A stretch of DNA of 23,559 nucleotides from positions 1-23,559 of IMG/VR virus record IMGVR_UViG_3300020394_000940; one strand, written 5' to 3'. A program made the position numbers and the translations under genes. Origin of the DNA: a virus. Position 1 is the first letter of the stretch. Each line of letters begins with the position of its first letter. The notes under the pieces were generated by a model. That model was not told the origin of the DNA and searched no databases. It was given only the letters and a program-made list of their open reading frames with translations. Shown here piece after piece: positions 22,972-23,559 of this stretch.

Positions 22972-23298
22972 ATGGCAGCCAGTTTTCAACAAGGTCTTAC
23001 GGCAAATGCTGGGACCACAGAACAAACGATTTACACGGCGCCAGCAGGAACACACCTTCTAATAGGTGTGATTGCTACAAACATTTATGGTTCTACTTTG
23101 GGAGTGACGGTTAAGTTAGTTAGGAGTTCAACTGAATATTATATCGCTTATGATAGGAGAATTGATGCTAACACAACACAGGATTTATTGATGGGAACTA
23201 AGCTTTCTTTGACAAATGGCGACTTGATCAAAGTAAGTTCAACTGCTGATAATGCATTTACAGTGATTGCCACAGTAACACAGGACGTATTGACATAA
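22972..23298 (+). CDS. Small beta-sandwich virion protein, marine phage type
   Basis: This 108-residue all-beta protein has TANAGTTEQTIYTAPAGTH (residues 10-28), followed by strands LLIGVIATNIYG, VTVKLVRSSTEYYIAYDRRI and LTNGDLIKVSSTADNAFTVI. This is the pattern of small phage structural proteins in which a PAGT turn opens an Ig-like or jelly-roll domain (I-Y-x-x-P-A-G-x-x...I.....N). I recall similar proteins beside fibre genes in marine T4-like phages, but know no assigned T4 name. It has its own late promoter in the upstream gap and couples to the next gene by TAATG. It could cap or decorate the fibre. The function is not established. Confidence 0.6.
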   Translation: MAASFQQGLTANAGTTEQTIYTAPAGTHLLIGVIATNIYGSTLGVTVKLVRSSTEYYIAYDRRIDANTTQDLLMGTKLSLTNGDLIKVSSTADNAFTVIATVTQDVLT

Positions 23299-23549
23299 TG
23301 CTTGCTATACACAAAAGTTTAGATACCATTGACACTATACATGATAAGACCTTTTATGGTTTAAGAACAGATTCAACAAGTGCATTGTCGATCGATGTTA
23401 TGAAGTCAAACGATAGCAGTCCTATAGTCCTTCCCGAGGATGATTATGCTAAAGACCCAGATGGATACCGACAGTACTTTTGGGCAAAAGACGCAATAAC
23501 GTTTCGAATGAACGCTAACACAGGACATCTGGAGATGGTTATTCTATGA
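23298..23549 (+). CDS. Small unrecognised protein in the fibre module
   Basis: I do not recognise this 83-residue protein. It shows DTIHDKTFYGLRTDSTSALS near the N terminus, a central Asp/Pro-rich stretch (PEDDYAKDPDGYRQYFW), and an end with RMNANTGHLEMVIL. There is no membrane segment or enzyme motif. The TAATG overlap with the preceding beta-sandwich gene and the ATGA overlap with the following gene show that it belongs to the same transcription and translation unit, so it is probably a minor virion or assembly protein. Confidence 0.6.
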   Translation: MLAIHKSLDTIDTIHDKTFYGLRTDSTSALSIDVMKSNDSSPIVLPEDDYAKDPDGYRQYFWAKDAITFRMNANTGHLEMVIL

Positions 23550-23559
23550 CACAAGTAAT
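23546..23559 (+). CDS. Start of a further gene, cut by window end
   Basis: An ATG overlaps the preceding stop as ATGA, and the frame is open to the end (first residues MTQV). A GGAG at 23531-23534, eleven bases upstream, may be its ribosome site. The overlap style is the same as at other junctions here. Nothing can be said about its product. Confidence 0.45.

Overview
The window is a piece of a T4-like myovirus (class Caudoviricetes) genome. It is most likely a marine phage of the broad group that includes T4-type cyanophages and pelagiphages. The basis is a tightly packed series of baseplate genes whose products align by eye with T4 gp25, gp6, gp8 and the C-terminal part of gp7. It also has an N-terminal motif shared with T4 gp9/gp10, long repetitive fibre proteins of the marine-myovirus style, and four exact T4-type late promoter octamers (TATAAATA) in the few real intergenic gaps. 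The DNA is AT-rich except for the first ~700 bases. The host cannot be named from this sequence. I saw no tRNA, CRISPR array, insertion sequence, integrase or attachment site, and no gene-free stretch longer than about 60 bases.

Layout. (1) Bases 2-14422, + strand, baseplate/tail module: the C-terminal part of a gp5-like hub/spike protein, gp25, gp6, a gp7 C-terminal homologue, a short protein with the gp9/gp10-type N terminus, gp8, a giant 1835-residue structural protein, a small coiled-coil protein, and two fibre-like proteins. Most junctions are TAATG/ATGA overlaps or gaps of under 15 bases. (2) Bases 14432-15534, + strand: an unrecognised acidic helical protein and a nitroreductase-fold protein. 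(3) Bases 15516-18843, - strand: five overlapping genes read as one unit in the order glycosyltransferase-like, paralogous glycosyltransferase-like, GNAT-like acetyltransferase with an internal DUF1289-type four-cysteine insert, third glycosyltransferase-like, 2-oxoglutarate/Fe(II)-type dioxygenase. (4) Bases 18842-19450, + strand: a SAM-dependent methyltransferase starting divergently on the same CATG as the - strand unit. (5) Bases 19485-23559, + strand: a second fibre module with a BppU-like domain protein, a 1019-residue repeat-built tail fibre, two small structural proteins and the first codons of a further gene.

The structural genes fit one purpose: building the baseplate wedge and attaching fibres, transcribed late from TATAAATA promoters. 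The most interesting part is the modification-enzyme island (14908-19450) embedded between two fibre modules. Three glycosyltransferase-like proteins, a hydroxylase-like oxygenase, an acetyltransferase-like fusion, a nitroreductase-like protein and a methyltransferase together look like a pathway that decorates either the virion fibres or the host surface. The enzyme classes are read from motifs. The shared pathway and its target are inference.
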